Shown here in pieces: positions 25,044 to 36,019 of a stretch of 64,000 nucleotides of DNA. The stretch spans positions 8,292,501 to 8,356,500 of the forward strand of contig JANTQA010000008.1 of NCBI GenBank assembly GCA_027625915.1, read 5' to 3'. Source of the stretch: Anaeramoeba flamelloides. Taxonomy: Eukaryota > Metamonada > Anaeramoebidae. The translations under genes were made by a program, and so were the position numbers. The notes beneath the pieces were generated by a model that was not told the DNA's origin, searched no databases, and saw only the letters and a list, made by a program, of their open reading frames with translations. Position 1 is the first letter of the stretch. Each line of letters starts with the position of its first letter.

Positions 25044-26051
25044 TTATAAATCGAAATTTTTCTTTTTAAACCCAGGCACCTTACCTTGTAAAACAAAACG
25101 ACGATAAGCCTCTCGTAAATGTCTTTCTTCGATCGGTAAAGAATTATTTTTTGTATTTTTTTCAGAGAATACATCTCTCGCTTCTTCGATTAACTCGGAA
25201 ATAAAGATCTTAATAACTGTGCACATAATTGTGTTCATCTTTTCGTTTATTGGGAATTCTGTCGCGGAAGACATGATTCTTTTTACGGGTGCCTTTGAAA
25301 CCACTGTTTTTTTGAAAAGGTCAAATCGCTCATTTTCGTTTTTTCTTAATGAGTCAAGTATCTTTTTTTGAATAAGATCGAATTGCTGATCCATTTCCTT
25401 GGAAATGTTATCAAAGGATTCAAAGGAAGAAGCAAGTTCTTCATAATCGAAATTGTCATCGAGATTTACATTCTCGTCAAAATGTGTTTGATCAAAATTT
25501 GTTGAATTATTAATATTCTTGAGTTTGTTTTCAAAATTTGATCGTGATGAATTTTTCCTTTTCTTTTTATGGATATGTTCATTCATCAGTGTTTTATGGT
25601 TTTTATTTCTTTTTCTTTCCAGGAGATCGTTTTCTTCTTCAATTCTTATTTGTTCAAGCTCTTGGGATTCCTTTCTCAATTCATCATTATAGTCAAGTGG
25701 GGTTTCCTCTTCTTCATCGTCCTGGTTTCTGAGAAATTCTTTTTTCCGATTTTGCATTATTTGAGATAAATAGTCATCAGAGTCAGAGCCTTCTCCTGCA
25801 CTTTCATCGGCAACATATTCATCATCAGATTCGTTCTGTGCTGTTTTTTTTCTTTTGTTCGATAAGTTTTGTTCTGTAATGATTGTTCGTTGTGATTTTG
25901 TTCGGAGTTTTCCTCCGCGTATTGACTGCTCACCTCGTTGCTGGATGTTTACTATAAACTTTGGTTCGTTTCCTCTCCCCCTCCCTCTTCCTACTCCTCT
26001 GCCTCTGTGGCTAATTCCTATTCCAAGCATCGATTCATTGCCTCGCACCAT
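25044..26051 (-). CDS. TAF11: TAF11-like TFIID subunit (histone-fold), RG-rich N terminus
   Basis: Core transcription factor subunit; TAF11 pairs with TAF13 through a histone fold inside TFIID. Residues about 245-335 align by eye with the TAF11/TAFII28 domain: KAPVKRIMSSATEFP matches the KAAIKRLIQ helix, NTIMCTVIKIFISELIEEA matches MSGISKVFVGEVVEEA, and HLREAYRRFVLQGKVPG matches HMREAVRRLKSKGQIP. The N part is acidic and lysine-rich (DDEEEETPLDY), as in other TAF11 proteins. The ATG at 26051 gives 335 residues, but the same frame stays open upstream to 26426 and is full of Arg-Gly repeats, so the real start is probably further upstream or on a separate exon. No ATG occurs in that extension. 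Confidence 0.82.
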   Translation of the reverse strand: MVRGNESMLGIGISHRGRGVGRGRGRGNEPKFIVNIQQRGEQSIRGGKLRTKSQRTIITEQNLSNKRKKTAQNESDDEYVADESAGEGSDSDDYLSQIMQNRKKEFLRNQDDEEEETPLDYNDELRKESQELEQIRIEEENDLLERKRNKNHKTLMNEHIHKKKRKNSSRSNFENKLKNINNSTNFDQTHFDENVNLDDNFDYEELASSFESFDNISKEMDQQFDLIQKKILDSLRKNENERFDLFKKTVVSKAPVKRIMSSATEFPINEKMNTIMCTVIKIFISELIEEARDVFSEKNTKNNSLPIEERHLREAYRRFVLQGKVPGFKKKNFDL

Positions 26052-26312
26052 TCCTCCCCCGACGCCTCCAAAGATTGTCCCTATTCCTGTTCCCCGGGCT
26101 CTTCCCCTTGCCCTGCCTCTTGCTCTTCCTCTTGATCTCCCAACTCCTCTTGCCCGTCCTCTACTCCTTCCTCTTCCTCTTGCTCTTCCTCTTGCTCTTC
26201 CTCTTGCTCTTCCTCTACCTCTCCCCCTTGCTCTTCCCCTGCTTCTTGCCCTGCCTCTTGCTCTGCCTCTTGCTCTGCCTCTTCCTATACCTCTTGCTCT
26301 TCCTCTCCCAAT
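26052..26312 (-). repeat. Arg-Gly-Arg-Ala coding tandem repeat, in frame with TAF11-like gene
   Basis: On the minus strand 12-bp units of the form GGAAGAGCAAGA encode a long RGRARG run of about 85 residues, continuous with the frame of the TAF11-like gene and running into NQSVIGRGRARG. Overlapping plus-strand frames (Pro-Leu repeats) are shadows. Confidence 0.8.
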
Positions 26313-26477
26313 TACACTTTGATTTCCCAGATTTGGCCCACTTAAATTGCTATTGTTATTTATTCCTGTTCCCGAATTAAAGGTTGAGGTGACATTACGA
26401 AGTATGAATAAGATAAATATTTTTTGTTAAAAGTTATATTTTATTTTGAAGGATGGAAATTAATTTCCCCTTAGAGT

Positions 26478-26905
26478 CGTTAGGTTTTTTTAAATTTTTG
26501 AAATAAACTGAAAATTTAATAAATTTTTGGTTTATTTTTGAAATTAAAAAAAAATCGCCGTTAGCTTTTCTTGAGTTTTCTGTTTATTTGTGAAGTGTTA
26601 GAGGTTTTTTTGAGGTTTTCTATTTTATTTGTGAAGTGTTCTAGGTTTTTTTGAGTTTTCTATTTATTTGTTAAGTGTTCTAGGTTTTTTTGAGGTTTTC
26701 TATTTTATTTGTGAAGTGTTCTAGGTTTTTTTTACTTTTTCAAATAAACCGAAAATTTATTAAAATTTTATGTTTATTTCAAAAAGTAAAAAAAACCTAA
26801 CGAAAATCTATTGATTTTCCGAATAAATAGAAAACTCAAGAAAGCCTAACGTGAAGTGCCTCGGTTTATTTCTAAAATTAAAAAAAACCTAACGGCAAAC
26901 GAGGG
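26478..26905. repeat. Modular repeat cluster, locus B
   Basis: Order: H1-type hairpin (26484-26565); four tandem T modules of about 42 bp (26577-26720, unit contains GTGAAGTGTTCTAGG and TTTTGAGGTTTTC); a second H1 hairpin (26724-26800); then a partial unit with GAAAATCTATTGATTTTC and AAAAAAACCTAACGG. Module borders are GTTAGG or CCTAAC. Located upstream of the TAF11-like gene. Confidence 0.8.
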
Positions 26906-27010
26906 GTAATTTTGTTGAATCACCTCTCTTCATTAAAAATAATAATAATAAATTTTCACAATTTTTATTCGAATATCACGATTTTATAAACTTTGTCATT
27001 ATTTCAATAC

Positions 27011-27112
27011 GCATGTGCAAAAATCATTTCTTAATTTTTCATGATTTTTTGATAAAATTGTGATTTTTTCATTAATAGTGAAAAATTAAGAAATCATTTC
27101 TGCACATGTGTA
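27011..27112. repeat. Hairpin-forming inverted repeat (about 100 bp)
   Basis: Arms of about 32 bp (CGCATGTGCAAAAATCATTT and TTAATTTTTCA against the complement ending CACATGTG) around a loop of about 38 bp. Short MITE-like structure; only one copy noticed. Confidence 0.6.
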
Positions 27113-27584
27113 GAGAAACCATCGTTTTAAGTAATATTTTTTTGATTTTTTTATTCATTTTCAGTTTTAATTACCGTCTTCAAAAAAATATATAGGATTT
27201 GGGTGTGAAAGAGATTTTGTAAATAAAAAATATGAAAATGAAAGGAACAATACTTTTTTTATGAAATAAAATACTTGACTTTTCATCACAATTTTATAGG
27301 TGATCATTATAATATATGAAAATCATGATTTCAGATTATAATCACGATTTATTGACATTATAACATTTTTCCCACATTGTCATCAAATACTCTTTTGTTT
27401 TTCTTGTACTTTCAAGATCTAGTACCAATTTGTTGTGGGATTATTTTTTGTAAGTTTAGATTTTACAATATTCTTTTTGCTCTTATAGTTAGTCCAACTA
27501 TTCCCTAATATCGCCAAGTGTTGTTATTACTTTTTACTTTTTTGTTAAAATAAAAAAATCAAAAAACTAAGAAAAAATTGACAA

Positions 27585-28400
27585 TTTCTCAAAACACCCA
27601 CTCCCTGTTCCAACTTTAATAAATAATGTTAAGTTACCAAACTTGATCTTTATAAACTCTTTTTCAAACAAAAGGGCACACCCCTCAAATCATCAATACT
27701 ATTGAATTTGATTGTTAATAAGATAATTACTTATTGGTGATTTTCATTTTAATTATTCTATTTTTTCATTTTTTGTTTTTTTATTTTTGGATATTGAACA
27801 GTTGGAAAATGAAAAAACAAGAGAAGAAGAAACCAATTTGGAAATAATCTGTCAATATAAAAATGGAAACAGTTTAATTTTGATTTCGAATGAGCTAGAT
27901 TTAGGAATTAAGAAAGACCATTATTGGATTGATGTATGGAACAAAGAAAAGTGAAAATATTGAAAAAAACAATTCCAACAAAATACCCAAATGAATTGCG
28001 GCTTTATCTAGAAAATGAGACTTTAAAGAACAAAAGTTTGACGCGTTAAGAGTTATCAATAACTTGTAAAGAACTTTTTCCCAATTCACTTTGTTCAAAA
28101 GTTTTTATTGTTTTTATATTTTTTTTCTTTACAATTTACAAAACGAGATTTCTCATTTCACATATAAAGGACACATCAATTTTTAAAATATTTAATTTTA
28201 ATTTTTATTGTTTTAATGAGTTTTAAAGATTCAGTTGGGCGTTTTTTTATGTTTTAAAGACTTTTTTATATTTTAGAATGATACTACAATTAATTTGATT
28301 CAATTATGAATACTTGTTGAAAATTTCTGTGCCCTTTTATTTGAAAAAGAGTTTAGAATTAACATAAAATTATACCAAACTGGGTCTGGGGTTTTGAGAA
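27585..28400. mobile_element. TIR element (about 815 bp)
   Basis: Imperfect terminal inverted repeats of 75-100 bp: both ends start TTTCTCAAAAC and share CTCTTTTTCAAA and AAAAGGGCACA. The interior contains a coding-like stretch (27802-28090), so this may be a degraded autonomous element or one carrying a host fragment. Confidence 0.6.
27802..28090 (+). pseudogene. Unrecognised coding-like stretch inside a TIR element
   Basis: A T-rich tract ending TTGAACAG looks like a 3' splice site and is followed by an open frame (ENEKTREEETNLEIICQY, NELDLGIKKDHYWIDVW) to 27956; a second frame then looks protein-like (KTIPTKYPNELRLYLENE). I recognise no family. It may be a decayed transposase or a captured exon. 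Confidence 0.3.
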
Positions 28401-30314
28401 AAAATAAACTCATAAATTCACATTTTTTTTATTGAAATTACACTATTAAGGGGAGGGAATCAAAGGTACCCATCTTCAATAAGAAGAATCTAATTTTTCA
28501 TTGATCTTGAAAGTTGAAATTTTTTTTGGAAATAAATTCAAAACATAATGCTGCCCCCTTAATAAATCTGAAACAAACCATCAATTTTTTTGATTTTTTT
28601 CATTAGAATTGAAAACAAATAATCAAAGAGCAAATAAAAAATGTTTTTTTATGATATTAGCAGTTTATAAAAAGTGAAAGGATATACAGCTGTGTTAAAA
28701 AGGGTGAAGACTCCGGGTTTAAAAAGGTGTTACTCGGACAACTTAAAATCGTCAAATCAAACAGTTGCCTTCAAATTTTTTGAAAACTTTTGTACCGCAC
28801 CTTTTTAAAAGAGCACTATCACATTTCATATTTTTTTTTACTTTTATTCAGATCTGATGATTAAGAAAAACGCCTCCTGTTGGGAATTTAAAAGTGTTGT
28901 AAATTCTTTTGTTTTGTTTTAAAAATACCCTTGTCTGCTTTAATTATTTTTATTCAGAGATTTTTTGAAAAAAGTGAGTTGTAATATTCATTGTGGTTCA
29001 TGTGAAGGTTTCTTCAATTTGGTAAAAAACTTTGAGAGAAGGTTTTGGTTTCAATAAAAGTTTTTAACCTAATAACAAAAGAAAAAGAACAAAAGTAGAT
29101 TTATGTGTTTGTTTGTTTTGGAATTTGTCTGGTTGCTTAATTGAAATGCAAGAAGTTTACATAAATTTGAATAGCTTTGGATAAGGAAAGGAAAAAGAAA
29201 AAAAAATAATTACTTGGGACGCTATTTTGGAGAAAAGGATCTCTTTGAGATTCGAAAGGATTTTTGCTGTTGTTAAATTCTTTTTTTGGATCCATTCTTC
29301 GTTTGTTTTTGAATAATTTTTTTAAAAAAAGAATGTGTGGTTTAACAACTTTACTAAATTAAAAAAAATGACTGTTCGAAATGATGTTTTTTAAATTGTT
29401 TGATAAATCAGATTTCACATTTGGAAGTAATACAATTAATTGAGTATTGCTTAATTGTCTTGTTTTCCTTCTTAAGAGAGATTTGGGAAAATAATATTCA
29501 ACAAATTATTGTTTCATTTTTTTTCTTTTCTATTAAGTTGCTATTTTACTTTTTTGGTTGCTTGAAAAAACCAAACAAGACAAATTCTTTGGTTCCTAAA
29601 GAAATTTATTTGTAAAATTCGGTTTTAACTTCAATAAGGATTATCAAGCTGATTACTTGAAGATTTGTTTCAAAAAGTCTTTCATATTTGAAACTTTTGT
29701 TGATGGTAAATTTTTTTTACCAAAACGACACACTTCATTGTGAACAACAAAAAGAAAAGAAAAGAAAGAGAAAGGGGAGCACTATTAAATCAAAAACAAA
29801 AAAAAATTCATGAAAATTCAAAATGGAGTATTTGAAAAAATTCTTGAGACAAGCGCAAGTTTGTTACAAATCCAAAATTTGTAATTTTTTGGTGAGCAAA
29901 TTTCCTAATACTCTTACACTAGAACACTTGCTTCTTTTGTATAATGTGGGTTTTAAAAATCCACACTATTACACACCTAAATCAAGATCTTTCAAGTAGG
30001 GTTTTAAGAGACTGTTACCAGACAATTATTTTGTCCCATCTGGGCAAATTGACTATTTTCACAAGAATCGTCTGTTTAAAAACTAGTCATCCGGACACAG
30101 AAAAGTTCGTCAGTAATACAATCCACCCTATAGTAGAATAACAATCTATATCCTAAGGACAAAATTAATTCTTAATAAAATCATTTTTTTCACTTTATTT
30201 TTATTTTTCGTCAAATAGGAACTATTGAAAGAACAAATTCCAAGAAAAAACTTCATATTGGTGTTGGGTAGTACAGTTTCCTTTAGTGGTTTTTCAATTT
30301 TTAAACAACAGTAA
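28401..30314. other. Intergenic, one coding-like remnant
   Basis: AT-rich sequence with patches of slightly higher G+C at 28690-28830, 29100-29280 and 29820-30150. No gene recognised; the 29823-30220 stretch is listed separately. Confidence 0.6.
29823..30220 (+). pseudogene. Unrecognised degraded coding-like region
   Basis: An ATG at 29823 opens a 58-codon frame (MEYLKKFLRQAQVCYKSK, FPNTLTLEHLLLLYNVGF); the same frame continues for some 75 further codons with far fewer stops than expected in DNA this AT-rich, and with protein-like composition. No family recognised. It is either a decayed gene or exons whose splicing I cannot resolve. Confidence 0.35.
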
Positions 30315-30835
30315 AGTAGCGAAAAAAAATAACAAAGTATGAAAAAAAATCCCTTTCAAGATTTTTAATTGTTAATTTTTGAAAAATTGTAGTGTAATTG
30401 ATAAACAATTTCAATATTTAAAAATCAAATCTTTTTTTTTAAGAATCAAAATTTTAAAATTATAACTCATTAACTTATTAGAATGATGATTAATGAAAGA
30501 AAACTTGTTCTAAATGCTTTTCAATCAATCAAAAAAAAAAAACAGAATAAAAATTATCGTTTTCCCGAACTCTAGCAAACCTCTTTATGAAAAACTCTAT
30601 TGTTTTTCAAAAAAAGTTGCTCTACTTATGCTATCAAAAAATTATTACAGTATCCTAGAGACAACGTACTTTAATGAACTTTAGGTAGGTTTATTACTGC
30701 AGTTCATAAAAATTTTGGTTATTTAACAAAAGGATTTGATTAGATAAATAAAAGAAATACACATCAATTTTTCAAATATTAACAATTAAAAATCTTGTCC
30801 AGGATTATTTTCGTATCCGGTATTTTTTCGCTACT
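30315..30835. mobile_element. TIR element family F4, copy 2 (about 521 bp)
   Basis: Ends AGTAGCGAAAAAA and TTTTTTCGCTACT are inverse complements, and the inverted homology runs about 80 bp inward (GATTTTTAATTGTTAAT). The interior matches copy 1 at 11688-12195 in the same order (AGCAAACCTCT, AAAAAAAGTTG, CTTTAGGTAGGTTTATTACT). Confidence 0.8.
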
Positions 30836-33405
30836 ATATATCAAACAAAAGAAAGTTATTAATAAAACAAAAAGTATGAGACCAATTTATGACACCCATT
30901 ACAATTCTGTCATGACATTTCAAAGAAATAGATTAATTGGAGTTTATAAAATTGTATTTTATGTAATAGAAAATTCAATTTCTATACCTACCTTGAGATG
31001 AAATCTTCAATTTCTGTTGCAGGTATTTTAAAAAAGTGATGTCTTTTTTTTTTATGAGGTCAAAATTAAAACTTTTTTAAATTTTCTATTTTAATAGATA
31101 GGGTGATTTTTTAAAAAAGGTTACTCTTCTCACCTTTCCAATATCAACCACATTTTTAGGTTTGTTCATAGCCCTTTAAAGATAGAAATACTGGAAAAAG
31201 TTTTACAAAGAACTCTCTTTAAAAAATACATAACTTTGGAAATTTTTTCAAAAAACAATCTCTAAATTTTGTATTTTTGAAATAAACTCGTGTAATAAAC
31301 ATTATTATACATAATAATTTTGAAAAGGGTTTATAACTTTATTAGGTATTAATCGGAATTGTAAAAAAAAATGAAATTTCAGTAATTTTTTTTTTATTTT
31401 TTCTTGTAAAATTTTTGAATTTTTTATTTGACTTAGTGGAGAGATTATTTGAATCTATTTTTTTTAATTGTCTAAAAAAATGATATTTTTCATTTTTAAC
31501 ATAAAAACAAAAATTTCTTTCAAAAGATATCACTAAATTAAATTAAAAAAGTGATTTGTTTTCTGTTTTTGGTATATTTTTTTATAATTTAACTTTTTTC
31601 ATATTCGGTTTTTAAGATATATTCACTCTTATTAACCTTAATTTTTTTAAATTTATTATTTTTTCTAACTTAGTGTTCAATCAAAATTTCATCAATGGAA
31701 ACTTATTTCAAAAAAAAAAAAAAAAAAACACCTTAAAAATTGGTGTTTTTTTTTTTTCAAGAGACTGTTATTGTGAAAAAGATCTTAAGGTAATCAAATC
31801 TTAATGAGTTCAATAGATATCTGTTCCGAATTGTATAAAATTATTAGAAATTTATAAAATTATTTATAAAAGACTTATAACTGAAATCAAATATGTAGTT
31901 TTTGTTAACTTGAATTTTCAGAATTAATTTTTTTATTGTTAGGTGTATTAAATCCTAAAAAAATTCATATTTGAATAATAAACACAAAAAAATTGAATTC
32001 CAATAGATATTATAAATGGTATTTATCACGCTATAAAGAGAACAAAATTTTCATTCATCTTTCCAAAAAAAGAATATATAAAAAAGATATTGTTCCAATT
32101 TTTTAATTCTCAAGAGGGGATTAAATTATATATTATATATTGTTAGAGTTGTGAACTTTATTGTTGTTTTTTTATTATTGTGTACATTTTTTTTTTTTTT
32201 TTGTTAATTTGAAGGGAATTTTGAATTTTTATTTTGGGGTTATTGTATCAAAGAGAACTTTAAAGTATTTTATGTTTATTCCTATAAAATTAATTAAAAG
32301 TAGCATTATATTACTTTTGGAAATAATTATCAAAGTTAACAATTGAATCATGACAAAAAAAGATAATTTTTTGAAATTGAAAAAAGAATTGATGGTATAA
32401 TTTTTATTAGTATCTAATCTCAAATAAAAAAATGGCATCTTATTTATGATTAATCCCAAAAATCAACAATAAAATATTAAAATATTTAATAAAATGGGTA
32501 CAGAAGGTTGGTACTTGAATCCCAATTTAAATTGTTGTTCAATAAATTGTTGAAACAAATGAGTTTATTCTGAAGTGTTTTTTATGTGGGATCTCTTGAG
32601 ATCTATATAATGTTTATTCTTTTTTTGTTTTTTTTTTTTCATTTTTTAGATTGGTTTTTTACTATGAAATGATGTCACTTGATCCTGGCCTTTTCAAATT
32701 TAAAGGGTTAAAAAATAACTGAAAAGTAGATTAGATGTTTTAAAATTAATTTTATATCAAATTGAAACTATTTGTTTTAAATTGGTGAAATATGGGCGTT
32801 TTGAAATATAAAATACCCTTAGAGTTATATTTTTTTTTTCAAAATTTGATTCTTTGTAATTTGAAACTGTTTTTTTTTTTTTTTTTTTTGTTAATCAGAA
32901 TTTTTGGATTTAAAATACTGAAACTTTTTTGTTGTATTTTTTTTATTTTCATAATATTCATACTTCTTTGTACATATTATAAGATTATATATAATGTACA
33001 AAATAATCAAAAATGGAGCAAAAAGGCCAAAAAATCACAAAAATGCTTGTCCATAATAACTGGGGATCTTTTTTTTTTTCAACTCAAACTATAATACAAA
33101 AATAAAATAAAAAAAATGAATTGTTTTCATGTATTGTCTAACTTCAACTAATTATAATAAGATCTTATTTTATTAATTGTCTTATTTATAAAAGAATAAA
33201 TTGTTTTTATTGTACTTTTAATACAGCAACTTTCAACAAAATTTAAGGAATAAAAAATATCCCAAATAAAGACATAATAATTCGGATTTAAGGGAAATAA
33301 ATTTTTGTAAAAATTTTTTCTAAAAACTATCTATATGTTTGGAATTTTTTTTGTGCCTTAAATTGTAATGGTAGTTTGTTCTTCATAAGTATAATTCGAT
33401 GTGGT

Positions 33406-33440
<35 letters not shown>

Positions 33441-33620
33441 ATGTTGTATATTTTTTGATTTGTTTGAAATTGTTTAAAAAAATGATATATAAAGGTAAAT
33501 CTCCTTGGGAAATAACCCCCAGATTATTGTGAGCTATTTTGATTAATTTGGTGTGTTATTGGTGTGTGTCATTCTAATCTTACTATGATATTTTATTCTG
33601 TATACGGATTGGTTGTCTTT
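30836..33620. other. Intergenic, nothing recognised
   Basis: AT-rich DNA with poly-A/poly-T runs (31710-31760, 32870-32890) and an AT microsatellite at 33408-33434. Open frames here are short and unconvincing. Confidence 0.7.
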
Positions 33621-33624
33621 AATA

Positions 33625-34550
33625 TTTTTTTTTTTTTGAAAAAAATAAAATCAACTTTCTATTCTTATCACTAGATAATAATTTTAAATTTCATTTTATT
33701 TTAATTTTTTCGTGGATTTAAATCTATTTTGTGATAATTATGAATTTTTCCTTGATATAACTATCCAAAGTGTTGTAAAAATCGTTTCCATTCACCTATG
33801 GTGGTAGATAGGTTTTTTCTCTGTTGTCAAGCATGCCAATTTCAATTTTGATTCCATTCTAAAAAAAAAAAATTATTTAATTAACCAAGAAAAAAAATGG
33901 ATTTCAATAGAAAAGAAATTACCTAAACTTGGAAATATTTTTCTATCATTGACTTTTAAATTTTTAAATTCTAATTTTTTCCAAATGTTGGAAAATTAAA
34001 CATTTAAATTAATGTAAGTTTTTTTATCAATTTAATATGTCAAAATCAAAAACCCCATAATTCAACAACTGTATAATTTTTATTTTTCAATAATTATAAA
34101 TTTTATATTTTTTGTTCAACTTTCATAAACAATTTTACATGATAATTATATCGTATACAATTTTATAATAGAAAATAAGTTTTTATTTCTTATAAAATTT
34201 CACCGTAAACTTGAAAGTTTTTTAAAATCAATGGTTGTAAAATACTTTCAAGTTTCTTTAATTTCATTTTTTTCTTTTGAAATATTTTTTTTTTTCTTGG
34301 TTAATTATATAATTTTTTTTTTTTAGAATGGGATCAAAATTGAAATTGGCATGCTTGACAATAGAGAAAAAAAAACATCTACACTCGTAGGTGAATTGAA
34401 AAGATTTTTACAACAATTTGAATGGTTATATCCAAAAAATTATTCATTTTTATCCCAAAATAGATTTAAATTCATCAACCAATTAAATAATAATTCAAAA
34501 ATTAAATTGTTATCCAAGGATTAAAATAGAAAATAGTTTTTTTTTTTTAA
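33625..34550. mobile_element. Foldback element with arms of about 250 bp
   Basis: Left arm about 33625-33900 and right arm about 34260-34550 are inverse complements at high identity (shared blocks AATTGAAATTGGCATGCTTG, TTAACCAAGAAAAAAA, GATTTAAATCTATTTTG). In the right arm the sequence after a poly-T/TAG is an open frame of about 64 codons (34330-34524, KIEIGMLDNREKK, GELKRFLQQFEWLYP); the left arm keeps a decayed mirror copy. This could be an inverted duplication of a terminal exon or of a transposon gene. Confidence 0.7.
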
Positions 34551-35008
34551 GAAAAGAAAATTTTATAAGAGACAATCAATCTATATATCTTGAAAATTTT
34601 TAACTGTAAAATGGAAACAATTAAATTAATTTTAAATTTAAAATTTTATTTATCGATTCAAACAATCATAAATTCATAAAAAAAAAGATCTCATCAAAAA
34701 AAAATTATTTGAATATTTTTTATTTCGTTTTTCGAACCCAAAAGCGAAAACGAAAAAAAATATCAGAACTTTTTTTTTTACAAATTGTTTATGGTCGCGA
34801 TTGAATTATGACCTATTGCCCTTGTATGGGCGCAGTTATTTAAGAACTGGGCCTAGATTTGAATATGTATTTGTAATTAATGTTGTCTAGTAGCACATAA
34901 GTGTTTTTCTCTGTTGTTTTTTGGTTTATTATTTTTAACTCTTATCGTTTTCATTTTTTCATTGTTTTCTAGTGTTTTCTTATTTTGAGTTTTCGGGAAT
35001 TCAATGTG

Positions 35009-35470
35009 TTATAGCCCGACTAAGTCTTTTAGCAACTCTAATCCAGCTTCATTATAGGTCAGGCATTTCCATAACAGGTGAGGTATATCTTCGATTAATG
35101 TATCACAGAATAAACATTTATCTGTTTTAAATCTGTTAAACATATAGTTAAATCGATTTAAACTATTTTAGAATACTCTAAATTTTAATAGTATGGGAGA
35201 TGAGCTCCATTTCAGGCACTTTGGGATTTTCTCCATACTGAATTTCCTATCTTCTTGGATAATCTTAAAATAATCTCAACATTTCCAGCTTTTTGAGATT
35301 TTTAGGTTGTTTTTTATTGTTTTTTGTATAATTATTATTAATTCTTTCTCAGTTAAATCTTAAGGATTACAATCCCTGAAATTTGAAAAGAGATTGTCTT
35401 GTGTAGGGTGTTTTCTGTTGTCGATTTGGTTCTTATCTGATCGATCTTGTACTTGGTATGGATTTTAATA
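35009..35470 (-). mobile_element. LINE relic, copy 2 (3' part of the ORF)
   Basis: Minus-strand reading gives the same C-terminal domain as copy 1: SWK then DYFKIIQEDRK, SPILLKFRVF, NSLNRFNYMFNRF, then KCLFCDTLIEDIPHLLWKC, with the zinc-knuckle C-x2-C and His. The ORF ends at TAA 35009-35011. Upstream coding-like sequence (DRSDKNQIDNRKHPTQDNLF) runs to 35470. Several in-frame breaks make it inactive. 34760-35008 is the probable 3' UTR and is less AT-rich than its surroundings. Confidence 0.82.
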
Positions 35471-35734
35471 GTATTTCAAAATGTCAATTTTTGACAATTT
35501 ATTTGTTTTTTTTTTCCGAAATCCGTATTGAAGAGTGTAAGATTAATATATTGATAATTGTTTAGGAATAACTTTTGAATTTTGGGTTGTAGGAAAGAAT
35601 CTTGATTTACTTTTTTATCAATTAACTAAATGAAAAAATAAAAGTGTTTAAATGCTCCCAATAAAACCAAACTTAATTAAAAATTCCACTCAAAAACCCA
35701 CAAACCACATTTTTTTTTAACTTAAGTTCCAGCT

Positions 35735-35940
35735 AATTGATCTTAAACTCTTCAATACGGATTTCTGAAAAAAAAAAACAAATAAATTGTCAAAAATTGC
35801 CATTTTGAACCACTATTAAAATCCATACCAAGTACAAGATCGATCAGATAAGAACCAAATTAACAAGTGGTAACAAAAGACACAAGATAATCTTTTTTCA
35901 AATTTCAGGGATTATAAACCTTAATCACAATTAATGAAGT
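35735..35940 (+). mobile_element. Inverted second copy of a LINE segment
   Basis: Inverse complement of 35355-35560 at high identity (ACCAAGTACAAGATCGATCA, TTCAAATTTCAGGGATT). Together with the minus-strand copy it forms a head-to-head palindrome with a spacer of about 175 bp, at the truncated 5' side of LINE copy 2. Confidence 0.75.
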
Positions 35941-36019
35941 TAGGTAAAAAGATCAGATCTTTTTGACTGAAAATTAATCAGAGAAAAAATTTACTCTTTT
36001 AAAAATGATAAATCATTTA

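Noticed and set aside
25855-26380. Plus-strand Pro-Leu and Leu-rich frames
   Set aside because: Shadows of the Arg-Gly coding tandem repeat of the TAF11-like gene on the minus strand.
26577-26720. Tandem T modules as a CRISPR array
   Set aside because: Direct tandem units without unique spacers, in a eukaryotic context.
29400-29615. 71-codon plus-strand frame
   Set aside because: T-rich hydrophobic composition typical of random frames in AT-rich DNA.
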